The notes beneath the pieces are model-generated. The model had not been told where the DNA came from. It saw only the letters and a list, made by a program, of their open reading frames with translations, and searched no databases. Position numbers and translations under genes: made by a program. From assembly GCA_028751875.1 (NCBI GenBank), contig CM054145.1:928172-992171 (forward strand): a stretch of 64,000 bases of DNA. Reading direction: 5' to 3'. Source of the DNA: Rapana venosa. Lineage: Eukaryota > Mollusca > Gastropoda > Neogastropoda > Muricidae. Positions 12,181 to 24,249 of this stretch are shown in pieces (within the stretch, counting starts at the first letter, position 1; each line of letters begins with the position of its first letter).

Positions 12181-13200
12181 CGTATGAGTGTGTGTGTGTG
12201 CCACACTCTGTGTGTGTGTGTGTGTGTGTGTGAAGGGCGTAGTACTGGGGAGGAGACATAGGGTCTGAAAGGGAAAGGGGGGGGGGGGGTCTAGAAGGGG
12301 AACAGATGCACATTTAGCACAGGAGGGTTGGTTGAGTTTTTTTCTTACATGGTTTATTTTGGGGCTTTTTTTTTTAAATGACAGCTTTTCTTATATAGTT
12401 TTATGTGGGGCTTTTTTCTTTTTAGTGAACTTTTATTATAAGGCTTATTTGGGGCTTCTTTGTTTTTTAAAGATGAAAGCTTTTTCTTACATGGTTTATT
12501 TAAGGGTCTTTCTTTTTTAACAAATGAAAGTAACTCGTTCAAAAATGTCTGAAACCTAAAATCATTTCTATACAAAACTGAAAATTGTGGACATGGAAGT
12601 GCAGTACATCCATAGCCATAGCTGTTGTTGGGATTCATGATTCAGACTTGAAGCTCCACACTATTGCCAGCTATGTATGGCCTTTGTGGTCGGTGAGCCT
12701 ATAAACATGAAATTGAATTGAATTAAAAAAAACTATTGTGTCTATAGCTACACACCCTTTGTCTATGTGCTATTGTGTCCACATGCATTCTAACATTCAG
12801 ACTGACCAGCTGACAGACAACCCCTACCTGTTAACTGTTAACACTAACCCTAACACTAACCTTGACCCTAACCCTGGCCCCTCATGTGGACACAAAAGGC
12901 AGGTGGACAACAGGTGTATGCTGACACTATGGCTGACCATTTTTTCTTTTGTGTTAAATTGAAATGAATTAAATTGTTACAGTAAATGGTTAAGCACAGG
13001 GCTTCTTTACACTGCGCTCTTGAAAACAAAAAACAAAGTCGTATCAACAATATTTTAAATGTACCAAACTTATTTGAAAATGGTCATTATCATCAAATGC
13101 CAACTGTAATCATTTGTATTTCGTTACTCAACCAGAACTCCATGTTAGATTTTGTGGACACCATTGCTGTTTGCCTGCAGTAAGGTAGCAGCACTCCAAC

Positions 13201-13870
13201 TTCAGGACTGGTCAGCGTTAATGCAGTAGTACTGCTGGGGGGTAGGAGGAGGGGGGTAGAGTGTTAGGGGTTCAGGACTGGTCAGCGTTAATGCAGTAGT
13301 ACTGCTGGGGGGTAGGAGGAGGGGGGTAGAGTGTTAGGGGTTCAGGACTGGTCAGCGTTAATGCAGTAGTACTGCTGGGGGGTAGGAGGAGGGGGGTAGA
13401 GTGTTAGGGGTTCAGGACTGGTCAGCGTTAATGCAGTAGTACTGCTGGGGGGTAGGAGGAGGGTGTAGAATGTTAGGGCTGTTGGAATGCTAGGGGTGTT
13501 GGAATGCTAGGGGTGTTGGAATGCTAGGGGTGTTGGAATGTTAGGGGTAATGTTAGGGTGATGGAATGTTAGGGGTGATGGAATGTTAGGGGTGGTAGAA
13601 TGTTAGGGGTGTTGGAATGTTAGGGGTGTTGGAATGTTAGGGGTGTTGGAATGTTAGGGGTGGTAGAATGTTAGGGCTGTTGGAATGTTAGGGGGAATGT
13701 TAGGGGTGTTGGAATGTTAGGGGTGTTGGAATGTTAGGGGTGGTAGAATGTTAGGGCTGTTGGAATGTTAGGGGGAATGTTAGGGGTGTTGGAATGCTAG
13801 GGGTGGTAGAATGTTAGGGGTGTTGGAATGCTAGGGGTGTTAGAATGTTAGGGGTGTTGGAATGCTCTGG
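13201..13870 (+). repeat. 70-bp tandem repeat (x4) followed by a GGAATGTTAGGGGTGTT minisatellite
   Basis: TTCAGGACTGGTCAGCGTTA recurs at exactly 70-bp spacing from 13,201 (13,201; 13,271; 13,341; 13,411). The end of that unit (TAGAGTGTTAGGGG) then passes into about 20 copies of a 16-17 bp G-rich repeat to 13,870. Confidence 0.9.
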
Positions 13871-14363
13871 TGTATAGAGAGGAATGGGGAAAGAGGTGTC
13901 ATGACTGAGGATGGGGATGATGTCTTGTTTTGGAGATAATAAAGTCATGTGTTTTTGAGATAGTGTTGATATTTGTATTTGTGCTGTATGGGGAGGAGGG
14001 GCAGGTAGTCGGACTGTGATTAGGTTCAGTGGAGGGTGGGGGTGGGCAGCAGTTTAGAAAAAGTGTATTTAAAAAGAGGTGGTGGTTTTAGAATGCATGA
14101 TTAAATAATTTAGAAATGGTTGGTGAATAAAAAAAAAATAGTAGTAGGGGATGGTGGTTTTAGAATGCATGATTGAATAGTCATTGGGGGAAGGTACTGG
14201 GAGACAGTGAGGATGCATTGCAGAGAAAGGAGTTACTAGATAGGAGGGGTAGAATGTTCAGGTCAGTGGGAATGAGTGCATATGTAGTGTGGTGTGGTGT
14301 GGTGGTGGTGGTGGTGGTGGTGGTGGTGGTGGTGGTGGTGGTGGTGGTGGTGGTGGTGGTGGT

Positions 14364-14450
<87 letters not shown>

Positions 14451-14454
14451 TTTT

Positions 14455-14773
14455 TTAAAATAATTTCAAGGATAATGGAATAAGCACTAGAGCTTTTTTA
14501 CATCCAGTCCCCATATGTATGCAGTTTTTAATGTCATCCGCCCCACCCCATCCCCAAGTCCTTGGATAAGACTATAAACCCAGGTCCCGTGTGTGAACGC
14601 ATGCAGAACATCTTGTGCACAGGTTAAAACCTGTTCCGCTTTTTGGAAGAGTAGGCCATTGTGTGCCCATGGGAATGGATGACAAAATTTACAAAACCAC
14701 ATGCACACGGGGGATTGGATGTAAAAAAGCACAAGAATGATTATTCCATTATCCCCGAAATAAAAGAATACAT

Positions 14774-14775
<2 letters not shown>
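14455..14775. mobile_element. Two SINE family A fragments in head-to-head inverted arrangement
   Basis: 14,455-14,550 is the 3' end of a minus-strand copy (AAGGATAATGGAATAAGCAC). 14,553-14,775 is a + copy lacking the tRNA head (AGTCCTTGGATAAGACTATA to TTATTCCATTATCCCCGAAA). The outer ends are reverse complements, so the segment can fold back on itself. Confidence 0.75.
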
Positions 14776-14843
<68 letters not shown>

Positions 14844-16230
14844 CCCCCAAAAAAAAAAGGTAGGCCTAACAAGGAGAAAAAAATTTACCACTGTCGCTGA
14901 TGCTCCGTGAGGTGAAGCACGCGAAGCTTGTGAAAATGAACCGACCTCTGCTCACCACCGTGTTTGTCGTAAACGGGTTGCCAAGCCGACACTTTCATTA
15001 TTTTCTGATTTGGCCATGACTGACTTCTGTTATGTACGCATGCAGAAAGTCCACACCAAGCATCTTGAAATTTTCCACGGGAGGCTACAGGTAACTGTTT
15101 TATCTTTGTGTAGTAGTAGGCTGATTTGTTTGTTATTCCTGTTCAGGTTTGAAATGTGATGTATGATTAATTAAAGGAATACATGTATTTCTTGTAAGAA
15201 CAATTCAGAGGGCTTGTATTCAACCCATTCTTACACATGCATGGGTGATTTTCCTTCCGTTTTAAACATAAATATTGGCGAGTCTCTAAGACCGTGATCC
15301 TTTTGAAAATGACCAAAATGACAACCTGCAACAGATGCCTTAAAAACTCTTGAAAGGCACACACGCACACACACGCGCACACACGCACATGCACACACAC
15401 ACAGCACCTTCAACAGATTTACAAGTCTCTTGTGCACATTTGTCTGCTCTCATCATGTTTTGCCCCTGGAGTTTGTTGTTGATTTTAGTTTTAATCTTCA
15501 TTGGTGTGGATTTCCCTGTGTTAGCCTGCAAATATCACTGGGCACCAACTTCCAGTTGCTTGATCAGTATTGCTTGCTAAAAAAAAATTAGAATAAACTA
15601 AAATGGGAATAAAATAGAGATAAAATTAAAAACCCAAAAATAAATCTAGCAAAATAAAATGATAAAAATTGAAAAACTAAAAAGTTAGGAAAAGAATAGA
15701 ATAAAGTGAGATAGAATGGAATGAAATGAAATGGAATTAAATAAACCAGTCATAAAATTAGCCACCGAAAGAATAAAATAGAATAGGGAAGCAAGAAATC
15801 TGACAGCAATCTGGGTGACAGTGATTGCATTGTGGGAAGATAGCACCACCTACAACAGCGGCTTTGAGGCGGCAGTCCTTGATGAGGTATTGCGCAGTGC
15901 ATTTATTTTTGTTATAACCGAGTTGCCAAGCCGACACTTTCATTTCTGATTTGGCCATGACTGACTTCAGAGCGTGTTGTGTAGGCATGCAGAAAATCCA
16001 CGCCAAGCATCTGGCAGTTTTTCATGGAGGCTACAGGTAACTGTTTTATCTGTGTGTAGTAGTAGGCTGATTTGTTTGATATTCCTGTTTGTTGTTCTTT
16101 TTGTTTCTGCCTATTTTCTTTTTTTTTCATTACTGAGCTAGACCTCCAAGGTTAAATGGTGAAAGTTTGTGAGCAATAGTATTTTGTCCGCCATTAAGGT
16201 AGCTTCATGCAGTTGAAAAACATCATCCAT

Positions 16231-16435
16231 TCATACCAGAAGAACAGGCCTTCATACCAGAAGAACAGGCCTTCATACCAGAAGAATAGGCCTTCATACC
16301 AGAAGAATAGGCCTTCATACCAGAAGAATAGGCCTTCATACCAGAAGAACAGGCCTTCATACCAGAAGAATAGGCCTTCATACCAGAAGAATAGGCCTTC
16401 ATACCAGAATAATAGGCCTTCATACCAGAATAATT
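16231..16435 (+). repeat. 21-bp minisatellite
   Basis: About ten copies of TTCATACCAGAAGAACAGGC C, with AAC/AAT variation. The period is divisible by three, which creates a spurious SYQKNRP repeat frame. Confidence 0.92.
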
Positions 16436-16924
16436 TTGTGGGTCTTTTTTCTTGTTTAATTGGTTTTGTTTATTCATTTGATTTTTCGATTTCTTGATTT
16501 TTCACTAATTGAATGGGAGTTTGAGTGAAATATTTCATTGTTATTTGAAATGATCTTGTTTGTTAATTAATTGATTTATAATTATGTGTAACAAGTATGT
16601 GTACCATTTGACAATGTGTAGATGTTTATCTTTATGACTTAAGTTTGGTTGTGTTATTTTTCTTGGCTCTGTTGTTGTTCTTGTTCTTGTTGTTGTTGTC
16701 TGTCTGTTTTTCTCTTTTTTATCATCTTTGTTGGTTTGGTTTTTTCCTTCTCTTTTGTTTGTTTGTTTGTTTTGGTTAAGGTTTTTGGGGGGTGGGGGTG
16801 GGGATATTTTATGGTTTTCTTTTATTTGCTTGCTTTGGGGGGGGGGGGGAGCTGTTTGAAAAGGGTTATTTCCCCTTGTTTTTATTGTGAGACTGTATAA
16901 GTATTGGGTTATTATTATTAAGAT

Positions 16925-17240
16925 GTATCCCTAACGGGCGGGGACTGGATGTAAAAAAGCACGTGTGCTTATTCATTATCCTCGAAATAAAAGAATTTGT
17001 CATTGTCATTGTCAATAATAGGCCTTCTCTTCTGAAGTGCAGAACTGGTTTTAATGTGTGCCCAAGACATTGTGCCTGTTTGCACATGGGACCAGGATGA
17101 TAGTCAAGTATGAAGGACTGAAGGAGTGAGTTGGCTCCAGTTCAAGGGAAATAACCCTTGAAAGGGAGAAAGTCTTGGTGGTGGCTGAAACCAGAGCTTG
17201 ATGCTGGGCCTTTGAATCACAAGTGCCCCCTATTTTTTTT
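16925..17240. mobile_element. SINE family A fragments, both orientations, diverged
   Basis: 16,940-17,010 is the + strand 3' tail (GGGGACTGGATGTAAAAAAG, CCTCGAAATAAAAG). 17,018-17,110 is a diverged minus-strand body (ATAGGCCTTCTCTTCTGAAG). A further weak tRNA-like stretch follows to about 17,240. Confidence 0.55.
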
Positions 17241-17445
17241 AATCCTTTAAATTGAAAGGAAGATGTAGAGTACTTCATACTTGCCCATACTTCACTTCTA
17301 CTCTAGTATTTTCTTACTGACCTCTCTCCTGGTAAAGTCTTTAATCAATGTTATGTTGTAATTGTGTTCATGTTGTCTATCATTGTTTCTTTGTTGTTTT
17401 TATGTTCCACCCATCTTTAACTTTCTGGTGTTCACGTTTCACCAG

Positions 17446-20043
17446 GTGCCATGAGCTGGGAGAGAGCCACTGGAGTCCAACACCACCAGGCACTTCTCAG
17501 GACAACAGGCAGCAAACAGAAATTATCAGGTATCTTTAATTTTGTCATCTTAACTCTGCCTTGTCTAGTATATCTTTATCTGTGTGTGATGTTTGTGGCT
17601 GTCTGCCCTCAGGTGTGCCTGTCTTCTTCTCTTTGGTTTGTCTGCCCTTGCTTGTTCCTGTTTGCATTTCTGTCATTTTGTTTCCTCCAGTCTCTTTCTT
17701 AGGGCATATTGTATTTTTCCTTGTTTTTATTTGTCGGCTTCTTACCCTTTTGACTGCCTGTCTCGGGCATGAAAAAGTACGGAAAACTTCAAAAGACATA
17801 TGGGATCAGAACTGTAAGGGATGCCAAATTGTTTTAAAAGCCATTTTTCTCCCACAAATATATTTAGGTGGCCACATTCCGACCACAAGGATGGTATCTA
17901 AAGCACATGTGTGCATGCTGGGCTGTTTTTTTATGTTCTTTCAGCGCACAGTGGCTTACTCTTCTAAAAGGCGTAACAGGTTTTTAACATCTGTGCAAGA
18001 TGTTCTGCATGCATCCACATACAGGGCCTCAGAACAAAGTTCATTTTTCTGTCAAACTGGGAAGAAAGGGCGAGGCTGGGAGATGGGCGCTGCCCTCAAT
18101 ATGCTGACCCCTGGAGAAGCTGAGGTCTGACATCTCTCTCCTACGACCACACAGGTTAGGGGACACCTGTACAATAAACATTCAGTGTACATTTGCAAAG
18201 TTACCAGTAAAAGAATTTTCGGATTATGTAATGTTTAAAAATGAAATCTTTTAAAGTGATTTTTAAATCTTTGCTTTGAATGAGTGGTATGGTTGAAGAC
18301 AGGTATGAACATGTAATGTTTTGGTTAATAAAACAAAAGATGAAATGTTAACTTGTGAATTTTTTTTTATTTGAAGTTGTCAGGAAAGTTTATGAGCACA
18401 GTATATAATGCATCTTTCAAAAGTGTGGGTGAATTTTGATATTTTAACAAAGCAAAAGATAGAATCTAATGTCTTTAAAGAATGTGATTTTTGTTCCAAA
18501 ATGGCATCAAATCATTTTATTTTAGCTAAAAGAGCAAAAAATAAAATATCTTTACAGAATATTTCAGAAATGGTTTTGATTTGATATTATTTAATCATTT
18601 GAACATTTGAGCTGATGAAAAAGACAATTGTGTTAACATCTTTAAAGAATAATTGAACATTTGAGGTAATGGAGCAAGAGATGAAATGTGACAATGTCTT
18701 CAAGAACAATTGTGAATTTATTCTTTTTGAAAGCGGTCAGATCAAACCATCTGAGCTAACAGAGGATCCATATTTTCCCTGTCACTGATCTCTTAACTCC
18801 TTACAGGATCAACTGGACTGGAATCAAGTGCCGAAGAACACAGCACACGCCATTCAGCACCACTTGTCAGTTACCAGAATATGATCAGGTAACATTTGTG
18901 ATTGGTCTGTCTCAGCATTTGTCTGTGTCTAGTTATATTTATATAATATTCTAATGTGCTGGAAGACTCCAGTTGCATCCAACACTTTGCAGCTGTAGAC
19001 ATTATCATTCACTGCCATAGGCGACTTGGTTATAACAATTTGCCTAACTCACCTAGTAGTGAATAGTCGGTCATTAAACCAAAGAGAAAAAAGCTAGTAT
19101 ATAAAATTAGTATATTTTACCCCCCCCCTCCTCCCCTTTGTTCATCACTTAAAGCTCTGAAGTTTACCAGTGGTGAGATTTCACGTTTGTGAATGATTTT
19201 GCCCACCATGAAGGTAACTGCATTCCGACTTCAGGGATGCATGCTGGGTATGTTCGTGTTTCTGGAACCCACCGAACACGGACATGAACCACGGGATGTT
19301 TAACATGCACATTCCATCTCTGCATGCATATCTACATGAAGGGAATCGGGCACTGGCACCTCTCCCGAGATCATAAAACTCTCCACCCTTAATTGTCCAG
19401 ACACTGCTGAGATTTGAATCCATGACTTCATGGACCCATGGGATTGAAGTTGGTCTTGACCACTGGGCTAAAGCATCGTCGCATTGTATTAAAGTGGCAA
19501 AAGAAAGTAAACTGGGATGGGCCTGGCTGAAGGTGACTCACTAGTTACAAACTCAGGTAAAAATGGGTTTGCTCCTCAGCTGGAGGTGGTAGGTTCGCCA
19601 GGGGTGAGTGAGTGAGGTTTTGGAGTCTGTGGCCACCCCCCCCCACCCCCCCCCCCCTGCCATTGAGGCAGCTGTATTCTGACTGAGACAGTTGGGAATT
19701 AAGATCTACCAGTTTGGCCAGGACCGCCGTGCTCCATCCAGTACTCGACTCCTGTGGTGCTCCTGGTTTAGATAGGCCGCTGCTCCTGGTGGATTTAGAT
19801 AGGCTGCTCTGGGTTCATTGTCTGAATAATGTAGGATGCACACTCAGACATACACACACTCAGACATACACACACTCAGACATACACACACTCAGACATA
19901 CACACACTCAGACATACACACACTCAGACATACACACACTCGACATACACACACTCGGACATACACACACTCGACAGACACACACTCAGACAGCACACAC
20001 TCACACATACACACACTCCAATACACACACTCACACACACACA

Positions 20044-20074
<31 letters not shown>

Positions 20075-20075
20075 A

Positions 20076-20125
<50 letters not shown>

Positions 20126-20457
20126 TAAAGTCTCCATGGTCTTGCTGGGATAGTTTTTTTCCCTTTCACTTTATTTTTAGATAAGTAACTTAACTTTTTT
20201 CTCATTTTCTGCCTTCCCTTTCTTCTGCTTTTTTTCAAGTAAGTCTGAAAACTTTTTCCCCCAATGTTCTGACATTTTGAGTACGTCTATTCAGGACACC
20301 CATCAGACGGCAAGGAAGAGGACTCTGCCAAGGAAGAGGACTCTGCCAGGGAAAGGACGGCCCTCTACACACAGCCCTCTACACGGCCTTCTACACACAT
20401 CGCCGTCACCATGTCAGCTTCTGCAAAGGCGTCCACCTCTCCAGTGAATTATTTTGA
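17446..20457 (+). CDS. Candidate three-exon gene, unknown product (17,446-17,529; 18,807-18,888; 20,295-20,457)
   Basis: Three stretches have AG/GT borders: TTCACCAG|GTGCC...TTATCAG|GTATCT; CTCCTTACAG|GATCAAC...ATGATCAG|GTAACA; and TCTATTCAG|GACACC. From ATG 17,451 the splice phases agree (1, then 2) and give a 107-residue open frame: MSWERATGVQHHQALL, then STGLESSAEEHSTRHS, then TPIRRQGRGLCQGRGLCQGK, ending TGA at 20,457. A second frame is also open across all three, so translation is not proven; these could be non-coding exons. Poly-A signals (AATAAA at 20,932 and again near 20,951) follow. I do not recognise the product. Confidence 0.3.
17885..18130 (-). mobile_element. Diverged SINE body, followed by a fragment of a second SINE type
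   Basis: 17,935-18,030 matches family A body on the minus strand (GTGGCTTACTCTTCTAAAAG, AAGATGTTCTGCATGC). 18,080-18,125 (CCTCAATATGCTGACCCCTG) matches the 3' part of the SINE at 63,697 and the short piece at 32,975-33,030, in + orientation. Confidence 0.5.
18240..18770 (+). repeat. Old diverged tandem repeat, AT-rich
   Basis: Blocks such as GCAAAAGATGAAATGTTAAC, ATCTTTAAAGAAT.ATTG, TGAATTTATTTTTTTGAA and TCAAATCATTTGAGCT recur about five times at roughly 95-bp spacing with many substitutions. It lies in the second intron-like gap of the candidate gene, just before its 82-bp exon. Confidence 0.55.
19160..19482 (-). mobile_element. SINE-like element, family C
   Basis: On the minus strand it starts GATGCTTTAGCCCAGTGGTC (A-box-like), has GGATTCAAATCTC (B-box-like), and ends in TCTCACCACTGGTAAACTTC. 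Shorter copies of its 3' end recur at 5,045-5,095, 8,330-8,400, 16,135-16,205, 21,297-21,372, 46,930-47,030 and 47,222-47,325, identified by the shared blocks CCAGTGGTGAGATTT and CCACCATGAAGGTAG. An 80-codon open frame across it is not a gene. Confidence 0.65.
19836..20125 (+). repeat. ACACTCAGACATACAC minisatellite grading into CA repeat
   Basis: A 16-bp unit is repeated about eight times cleanly, then decays into CGACATACACACACT variants and a CA microsatellite. His/Thr reading frames across it are artefacts. Confidence 0.92.
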
Positions 20458-21119
20458 TTATGTTAGCTGTTGTTGCCTGTGAAGAGCTAACTAAAGCATG
20501 GAATTCCCAGAAAAGACAGAAACAAAAAAAAAAGGGATGGGGGGGGGGGGGGCAAAGTAGTAAGAGTGATAATAAAATGAAAATGTAGAATGTGCGCCTG
20601 TTCAGATCAATGGTAGTATAGAAGATTGAGACCATGGGGTTTTTTCCCCATGTGCATTTTAAACCTTTTTTTAATGACAGAAGCAGATTATTGGATGGAA
20701 TCGATCTGTAACATGATTTTGTTAAATTTTTAATTTAAAATGGATTTAAAGCAAACGTATGTTAGGAGCAGTTGTAACTTGTTTTGTTTCAAGACTTCAG
20801 TTTTGTAGAATTTGAGGGAGGAGAGAATTTGAGGGAGAGAGTGAGGTGGTAAGAAGCAGATCATTACCTCTCTAGAAATTTGCTGTTGAAGAAAAGTCCA
20901 CCTCCCATAGTAGCTCTGAGGAAGGTGGCAAAATAAAGAATGAATCAAAATAAATGTCACTCAAAGCTGCCCCTTGATGCTGACAGATTGGCAGTTAAAA
21001 CTATGGAGGTCAGGTCACAGACGAGGCACAGCAGGACCGTGCTTCCTGGTCTTTGGTCAGGGCAGGTCGAGGCTCTGGCCTCCACTGACAGTTTGTAGCA
21101 GTCCAAGATATATCTGAGA

Positions 21120-22620
21120 TCGGTTCAAATCTCAATAGGGTTTTTTATGGTAGCAGAATTAGTAAAGTTTCACAGTATTGTGAAGAAATCTGTGTGGTGA
21201 TTTGCCAGTCGTATAACATTTCTAATTGGCTTGTGGCATCAAATCCAATGAAAGTTTTAGAATAATTGAAATTCACCCCCCTCCCTGTTCCTTGGCTAGA
21301 GCTGAGGTTCATTCAGTGTGGTGATTTGCACAGGTGACCTTTTTTTTCTTTGAGGTGGTTGCCTTCCAACTTTAATTATAAAAGTGTTATTTCCAATGTT
21401 CCACAAAGTACTAGTGTTGGTTTTGTGTGTGTGTGTGAAGGGTGTAGTACTGGGGAGGAGACATAGGGTCTGAAAGGGATGGGAGGGGGGGTCTAGAAGG
21501 GGTACAGATGCACATTTAGCACAGAAGGAGGGTTGGCTGATAGGTTTTTTATATGGTTTATTTTGGGCTTTTCTCATTAAAAATGAGCTATTATATGGCT
21601 TATTTTGGGCTTTAATTTTTTTAAAGATTAAAGCTTTTTCTTACATGGTTTATTTAAGGGTCTTTTTTCAACAAATGAAAATAACTCGTTCAAAAATGTC
21701 TGAAACCTGAAATCATTTTTATACAAAACTGAAAATTGATGGACAGGGAAGTGCAGTGCATCCATAGCCATAGCTGTTGTTAGGATTCATGATTCAGACT
21801 TGAAGCTCCACACTATAGCCAGCTATGTATGGCCTTTGTGGTGGGTGGGCCTATAAACATGAAATGAATTGAATTAAACACCATTGTGTCTATAGCTACA
21901 TACCATGTCTATGTGCTATTGTGTCCACATGCATTCTAATATTCAGACGACCAGCTGACAGACAACCCCTACCTGTTATTAACTGTTAACACTAACCCTA
22001 ACACTAACCTTGACCCTAACCCTGGCCCCACATGTGGACACAAAGGCAGGTGGACAACGGGTGTATGCTGACACTATGGCTGACCATTTTTTCTTTTGTG
22101 TTAAATTGAAATGAATTAAATTGTTACAGTAAATGGTTAAGCACAGGGCTTCTTTACACCGTGCTTTCGAAAATGAAAACAAAAAGTCGTATGGGAACAG
22201 CGATCAACAATATTAAATGTTACCAAACTTATTTGAAAATGGTCATTATCATCAAATACCAATTGTAATTTGTATTTCGTTACTCAACCAGAACTCGGAT
22301 GTTAGATTTTTGTGGACACTATTGCTTTTTCTCACCAGTAAGGGTGGGGGTGGGCAGCAGTTTAGAAAGTGTATTTAAAAAGAAAAGAAAATAGTTGGTG
22401 GTTTCAGAATGCATGATTAAATAATTTGGAAGGAATGGATGGTGAATAAAAAAAATAGTAGTAGGGAACGCTGGTTTTAGAATGCATGATTGAATAGTCA
22501 TTGGGGGAAGGTACTGGGAGACGGTGAGGATGCATTGCAGAGAAAGGAGTTATTAGATAGGAGGGGTAGAATGTTCAGGTCAGTGGGAATGAGTGATTGT
22601 GTGGTGTGGTAAGTGTGTGT
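21120..22620 (+). repeat. Segmental unit 4, partial
   Basis: It matches 8,148-9,840 of unit 2: GATTTGCCAG..TATAACATTT, the TACATGGTTTATT block, the telomere-like block at 22,003, and GAATGCATGATTAAATAATT. It stops before the exon-like modules and is separated from units 1-3 by the candidate gene at 17.4-20.96 kb. Confidence 0.8.
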
Positions 22621-22627
22621 GATTTAT

Positions 22628-22865
22628 TTTTTATTTCAAGGATAATGGAATAAGCACTCAAGTGCTTTTTTACATCCAGTCCCTATATGTATGCAGTTTA
22701 ATTTTGTCATGCGTTCCCACCAGCACACAATGGCCTACTCTTGTGTGTGTGTGTGCGTGTTTATTTATCCTTTTATTTCAAGGATAGTGGATAAGCACTT
22801 GTGTGCCTTTTTACACCCAGTCTTCGTGTGCATGCAGTGTTGTAAATTTTTGTCATGTTCTTATG
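22628..22865 (-). mobile_element. Two SINE family A 3' ends in tandem
   Basis: Two minus-strand 3' segments, 22,628-22,745 and 22,770-22,865, each start with TTTCAAGGATA and contain the ACATCCAGTC or ACACCCAGTC block. They are separated by a short GT run. A further 3' end lies at 23,395-23,480. Confidence 0.65.
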
Positions 22866-23639
22866 GCATGTGTGTAGGAAAGATGGCCTTGTGATCCAGG
22901 TCCTTCTGAAGGAATGGTATAGCACAGGCATGGTTATCTCATCACCAGTGTAGGCTGCATTGTGCAACTGGCACAAAAGGTAGTTACTGCTGTGTGTGGG
23001 GGGATGTTTGCTTTTTCTTTTGGTAGGGGGAGAGAGATGAAGTGCAAAATAACAACATGAATCTGACTTCTGTGTGTGTGTGGTTTAAAGAAATGTTGAA
23101 TTGCTGGCTTTGCAGCTGTAACCAGTTTTGACTTTAGAATTGCCATTATTTTGGAAAGGATGGATGTGGATGAAGTATTGGAATGTCACATAAAAATTGT
23201 GGAATCTGATTTTTTTTTAAAATTGTGTTCATTTTTTTCCCTACAAACTTGCATTAGAAAAGTGTTTTTTCCTTTTATTATTTTACAAAATCTGGTCCAA
23301 GAAAACCATTTTAGGTTTTGTTCTGTAATAAGATTACAGGCACCTTGCCTTGGTGTGTCCTGTTGCCCCGTTTCCTTCTGGCCCTTTGCCTCGCCATTTA
23401 TTTATTTATCTATTTTATTCTTTTATATCGAGGATAATGGAACAAGCACTAGATGTGCTTTTTTACATCCAGTCCCCGTGTGTACTTTTTGTATTGAAAC
23501 ATTTGGGATAGTTTTCTTGGTCTTTGTCAAAAGGCAATGTTGCTTTCATTCTTGCTTTTTTTTATGAACTCATTTAAGTAAGTACTGAGTGCAGAGTGAA
23601 GCAGTTTATTATTGTTCCCCCTTTTCTTTTTTCATAATA

Positions 23640-24215
23640 TTCTTTAAATGTCTGAGCATGTTACTCCTCTCTTGCGATCTCTCCAGTGGCTGCAGAGTTA
23701 TCTACAAGATCAGTACCCTCTGTTACAAAGGATGGTGCTGTGAATGTCTTCACCTGTACACTCCACGTTCCCTACCGCTCTGCTGTAGATACTTTGTGCT
23801 CATGAATGCCTAGATTGAACCAATCCACTTTTGGCCATCGCTCTTTGTTTCTGGTCCAGTATTTGGGATTAACCTCCCTCTCTTCCTTCACTAAAGCCTA
23901 CTTGAGACATTTTAAAATCCAGCTTCAAGACATTTGTTCCAAACCTAAGATTGTCCCCTCCTGTTTCACCTCGTATCTGTCCCTGTGTTCAACATCCGAA
24001 ACCATCATCCTGCCAAAGTGTATATCCTTTGTGTTGTGGGCATGTGTGTGCGTGCACTGTGTGGGTGTGGGTGTGTGTGTGTGTGCGCGCATCTGTGTGC
24101 ATACATTTGAATTTGTTAAATGTTAATTGTTGCTGGTTGCACATGTAATAATAGGTTGAATGCAAGTGCTTTGATTTGTTTTGACAAGATATTGTGCTAT
24201 ATAATTTCCATTTAC
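23640..24215 (+). mobile_element. 3' end of a non-LTR retrotransposon (decayed)
   Basis: The frames read HVTPLLRSLQWL, then after a frameshift CRVIYKISTLCYKGW, LYTPRSLPL, LNQSTFGHRSLFLVQYLGLTS and SFTKAYLRHFKIQL. This is the usual LINE reverse transcriptase C-terminal layout: HITPLL..L.WLP, then G.RSF...GP..WN.LP, then FK..LK. It ends GCTATATAATTTCCATTTAC, like the 3' end at 31,543. The copy is broken by frameshifts and stops; no clade was assigned. Confidence 0.75.
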
Positions 24216-24249
24216 TATAATATAACTGAATCATGTGTTCAACATGTCA

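Larger units (their letters stand above)
12185..16080 (+). repeat. Tandem segmental unit 3
   Basis: Same landmark order, with the telomere-like block at 12,855 (3,542 bp from unit 2). It is interrupted by a 70-bp tandem repeat and a GGAATGTTAGGGGTGTT minisatellite at 13,201-13,870, and has a GGT/GT array at 14,300-14,450. Module b (15,783-15,897) is cut short and runs directly into another module a (15,900-16,036). Confidence 0.85.
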
